A stretch of 64,000 nt of DNA, taken from IMG/VR virus record IMGVR_UViG_3300033273_000833, positions 1 to 64,000 of that record. One strand, written 5' to 3'. This DNA is from a virus. Below the pieces are notes generated by a model. The model was not told where the DNA came from, ran no database searches, and saw only the letters and a list, made by a program, of their open reading frames with translations. Positions within the stretch are counted from its first letter, which is position 1; every line of letters starts with the position of its first letter. This document shows, piece after piece, positions 62,211 through 64,000 of this stretch. A program made the translations under genes and the position numbers.

Positions 62211-62780
62211 ATGAGTATAGCTCTTTATAAACCAAATAGTAAAAATACTGGAACTGCAGTTAACCTCAGGGTAGGTTCAGGCAAATACAACATACCCGCT
62301 CTTTATATTGGAGCTATTCAGCAGTACAGTTGGGATGAATCAAGGAAGCTTGGATCCTTCAGTGAAAATGCAAAAAACCCAGATAAAACAATTAACATTA
62401 AATTAAATGAGTTTGAATGCGGTGAGATTTTAAACTCCATTAGAGACAGGGTAGAGTACTCAACTTTCCATAAATTCGATGACAACCAAACTGTAATTAA
62501 GTTTACTCCCTGGGATAAGCAAAGAAAAATTTCTAAATATAATCCTCAAACTAAAACTTTTGATGAAAAATCAGTCACCGTAAGCGCATTTGGTTTAACT
62601 ATCACCAGAAATGGAAACCAAAGCTTTAAAATATCAATAGAGCCAGGAGAAGTTAGGGTAATAGAAGAGTTCATTAAAAATTATCTCACTGATTTTTTTA
62701 AATCTAAATCAGAAAACTTAGAAAAAAATAAAGAAAACACTTCTACAACAGAAAGCCTATCAGAAGACCCTCCTTTTTGA
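62211..62780 (+). CDS. Probable ssDNA-binding protein (whirly/PC4-like) with SSB-type tail
   Basis: This 189-residue protein has a beta-rich core with GSGKYNIPALYIGAIQQYSW, LNEFECGEILNSIRDR and EPGEVRVIEEFIKNYL. The arrangement of conserved Trp/Phe strands and a final helix resembles whirly or PC4-like ssDNA-binding folds, but I am not certain. The C-terminus ends SLSEDPPF, similar to the acidic D-D-x-P-F tip of SSB. It has its own promoter and is coupled to the next gene by a 1-nt overlap of stop and start. A recombination, repair or transcription role is possible. Confidence 0.5.
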   Translation: MSIALYKPNSKNTGTAVNLRVGSGKYNIPALYIGAIQQYSWDESRKLGSFSENAKNPDKTINIKLNEFECGEILNSIRDRVEYSTFHKFDDNQTVIKFTPWDKQRKISKYNPQTKTFDEKSVTVSAFGLTITRNGNQSFKISIEPGEVRVIEEFIKNYLTDFFKSKSENLEKNKENTSTTESLSEDPPF

Positions 62781-64000
62781 TGAAAAAAGTTTTAATCCAC
62801 AGCAATCATTCGAAAGCCTTTACGGGTTTCGGAAAACACACAAAAAACCTTCTTATCTACCTACAAAAAACAGGTAAGTATGAAATTGTGGAGTTTGCTA
62901 ACGGAAGAAAGTGGTCAGATCCATCTCTTTTAAAAATGCCCTGGAAGACATATGGCTCAGCTCCAGATAGCCAGGTTGTAACGGAAAGGGCTGCTCGAGA
63001 CCCAAAACTAAAAAGACACCTAGGTTATGGAGGGATAATGATCGATGAGGTCATAGAAAAAGAAAAGCCTGATGTTTACATTGGAATAGAAGACATCTGG
63101 GCATTTAGCGGTTACTGGGAAAAGCCTTGGTGGAATAAAATAAATCATGCAGTATGGACAACTCTAGACAGTTTACCAATTCTGCCTGAAGCAGTAAATG
63201 CAGCGCCCAGGATTAAAAATTATTTCGTGTGGGCATCTTTCGCTGAAAAAGCAATGCATAAACTTGGTCACGATCACGTTAAAATGATTAGAGGATCTTT
63301 AGATACAGATCATTTTTTCAAGCTACCCAATCAATCACGAATTCAACTTAGGTCATCTTTTAATATTAAAGAGCAAGACTTTATTATCGGATTTGTTTTT
63401 AGAAACCAATTAAGAAAAAGCGTCCCAAATCTGCTCGATGGCTTTAAAATATTTAGAGAAAAAAATCCAACTTCTAACGCAAAATTACTTTTGCATACTA
63501 ATTGGTCGGAGGGTTGGGATATTCCAAGGTTATTAAAAGAAAAAGAAATTGACTCATCACTCATTCTCACCACATACTATTGCCCGAAATGTAAAAATTA
63601 TGAAGTCAAACCTTTTGTTGGTCAACAGCAAAATTGTAAATTCTGTGGCTCAGAAAAAACTCAAAACACTACAGGAGTTAACAGCGGGGTATCAGAAGAT
63701 CAGCTAAACGAAGTATATAATTTAATGGACGTCTATTGCCATCCTTTTACATCAGGAGGCCAAGAAATACCAATACAAGAAGCCAAACTAACAGAGCTAG
63801 TGACTCTAGTAACTAATTATAGCTGCGGAGAAGATTGTTGCACAGATGAAAGCGGAGGCTTACCGCTCAACTGGAAAGAATACAGAGAACCTGGCACACA
63901 ATTTATTAAAGCTACCACAGATCCATTTAGCATATATAAACAATTAAATAAAGTTTTTAATATGAACAAAAAAGACTTAGAAAAAAGGGGTCAACTCGCA
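62780..64000 (+). CDS. GT-B fold glycosyltransferase with zinc-knuckle insert (3' end outside window)
   Basis: This frame runs open to the window end, with 407 codons visible. It has the GT4 start MKKVLIHSNHSKAFTGFGKH, a middle FIIGFVFRNQLRKSVPNLLD (donor-binding G-x-x-x-R-x-x-x-R-K pattern) and a C-terminal SGGQEIPIQEAKLTELVTLV with the E-x7-E motif. A C-x2-C-x14-C-x2-C insert (C268, C271, C286, C289) sits in the donor half and looks like a zinc knuckle. Its start overlaps the preceding stop by 1 nt. It is the seventh glycosyltransferase-type gene here. Confidence 0.8.
   Translation, partial: MKKVLIHSNHSKAFTGFGKHTKNLLIYLQKTGKYEIVEFANGRKWSDPSLLKMPWKTYGSAPDSQVVTERAARDPKLKRHLGYGGIMIDEVIEKEKPDVYIGIEDIWAFSGYWEKPWWNKINHAVWTTLDSLPILPEAVNAAPRIKNYFVWASFAEKAMHKLGHDHVKMIRGSLDTDHFFKLPNQSRIQLRSSFNIKEQDFIIGFVFRNQLRKSVPNLLDGFKIFREKNPTSNAKLLLHTNWSEGWDIPRLLKEKEIDSSLILTTYYCPKCKNYEVKPFVGQQQNCKFCGSEKTQNTTGVNSGVSEDQLNEVYNLMDVYCHPFTSGGQEIPIQEAKLTELVTLVTNYSCGEDCCTDESGGLPLNWKEYREPGTQFIKATTDPFSIYKQLNKVFNMNKKDLEKRGQLA

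Overview
The window looks like part of a large, AT-rich, double-stranded DNA tailed bacteriophage, most likely a big T4-like or jumbo myovirus from an aquatic habitat. The reasons are the tight gene packing with 1-30 nt overlaps, giant repetitive fibre genes, a gp55-like sigma factor, and a phage-style replication set with a bacterial family C DNA polymerase. There is also class I ribonucleotide reductase, dUTPase, an Hsp20 and many glycosyltransferases. A lipobox protein points to a diderm host. A secreted protein at 32007-33125 has a tryptophan/tyrosine-rich C-terminus that I associate with Verrucomicrobiota secreted proteins, so that phylum is a tentative host guess and no more.

Layout. 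1-11225: four consecutive + strand fibre or adhesin genes; the first is cut by the window edge. 11228-16405: a leftward cassette of glycosyltransferases with one carbohydrate-binding-like protein. 16484-19544: a GHKL ATPase, a further glycosyltransferase and a J-domain protein. 19553-23662: two more fibre genes. 23664-27338: a leftward operon with an FmdB-like protein, a glycosyltransferase, a staphylococcal-nuclease-like protein, SSB, sigma factor, dUTPase and a small unknown. 27531-33125: polyamine synthase-like gene, nrdA, Nudix, Hsp20 and the secreted protein. 33149-45701: a fibre with a lamin-tail-like domain, a putative holin and unimolecular spanin, and a 3565-residue LamG plus BspA-type repeat protein. 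45753-47916: nrdB and two probable virion-associated proteins. 47954-64000: recombination and replication (RecA-like recombinase, nucleases, DnaB, primase, a DNA polymerase III split into PHP, DnaQ-like and catalytic genes), then a ClpC-like unfoldase, an APH-fold pseudokinase, a probable ssDNA-binding protein and a truncated glycosyltransferase.

How the parts fit. The fibres and the 3565-residue protein are probable receptor-binding or decoration proteins, and the sugar-transfer genes between them could modify the virion or the host surface. The right half supplies nucleotides and replication. Two recurring upstream elements stand out. One is sigma70-like promoters (TTGACW, about 17 nt, TATAAT-like). 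The other is a GTG-TAnnnn element. In both, the -10 hexamer usually ends only 4-11 nt before the start codon, which predicts leaderless or nearly leaderless mRNAs. The GTG-TAnnnn element precedes virion genes and is a candidate target of the phage sigma factor.

No tRNA gene, CRISPR array, integrase or insertion sequence was recognised. No stretch over 300 bases lacks a gene; the longest gap is 27339-27530.
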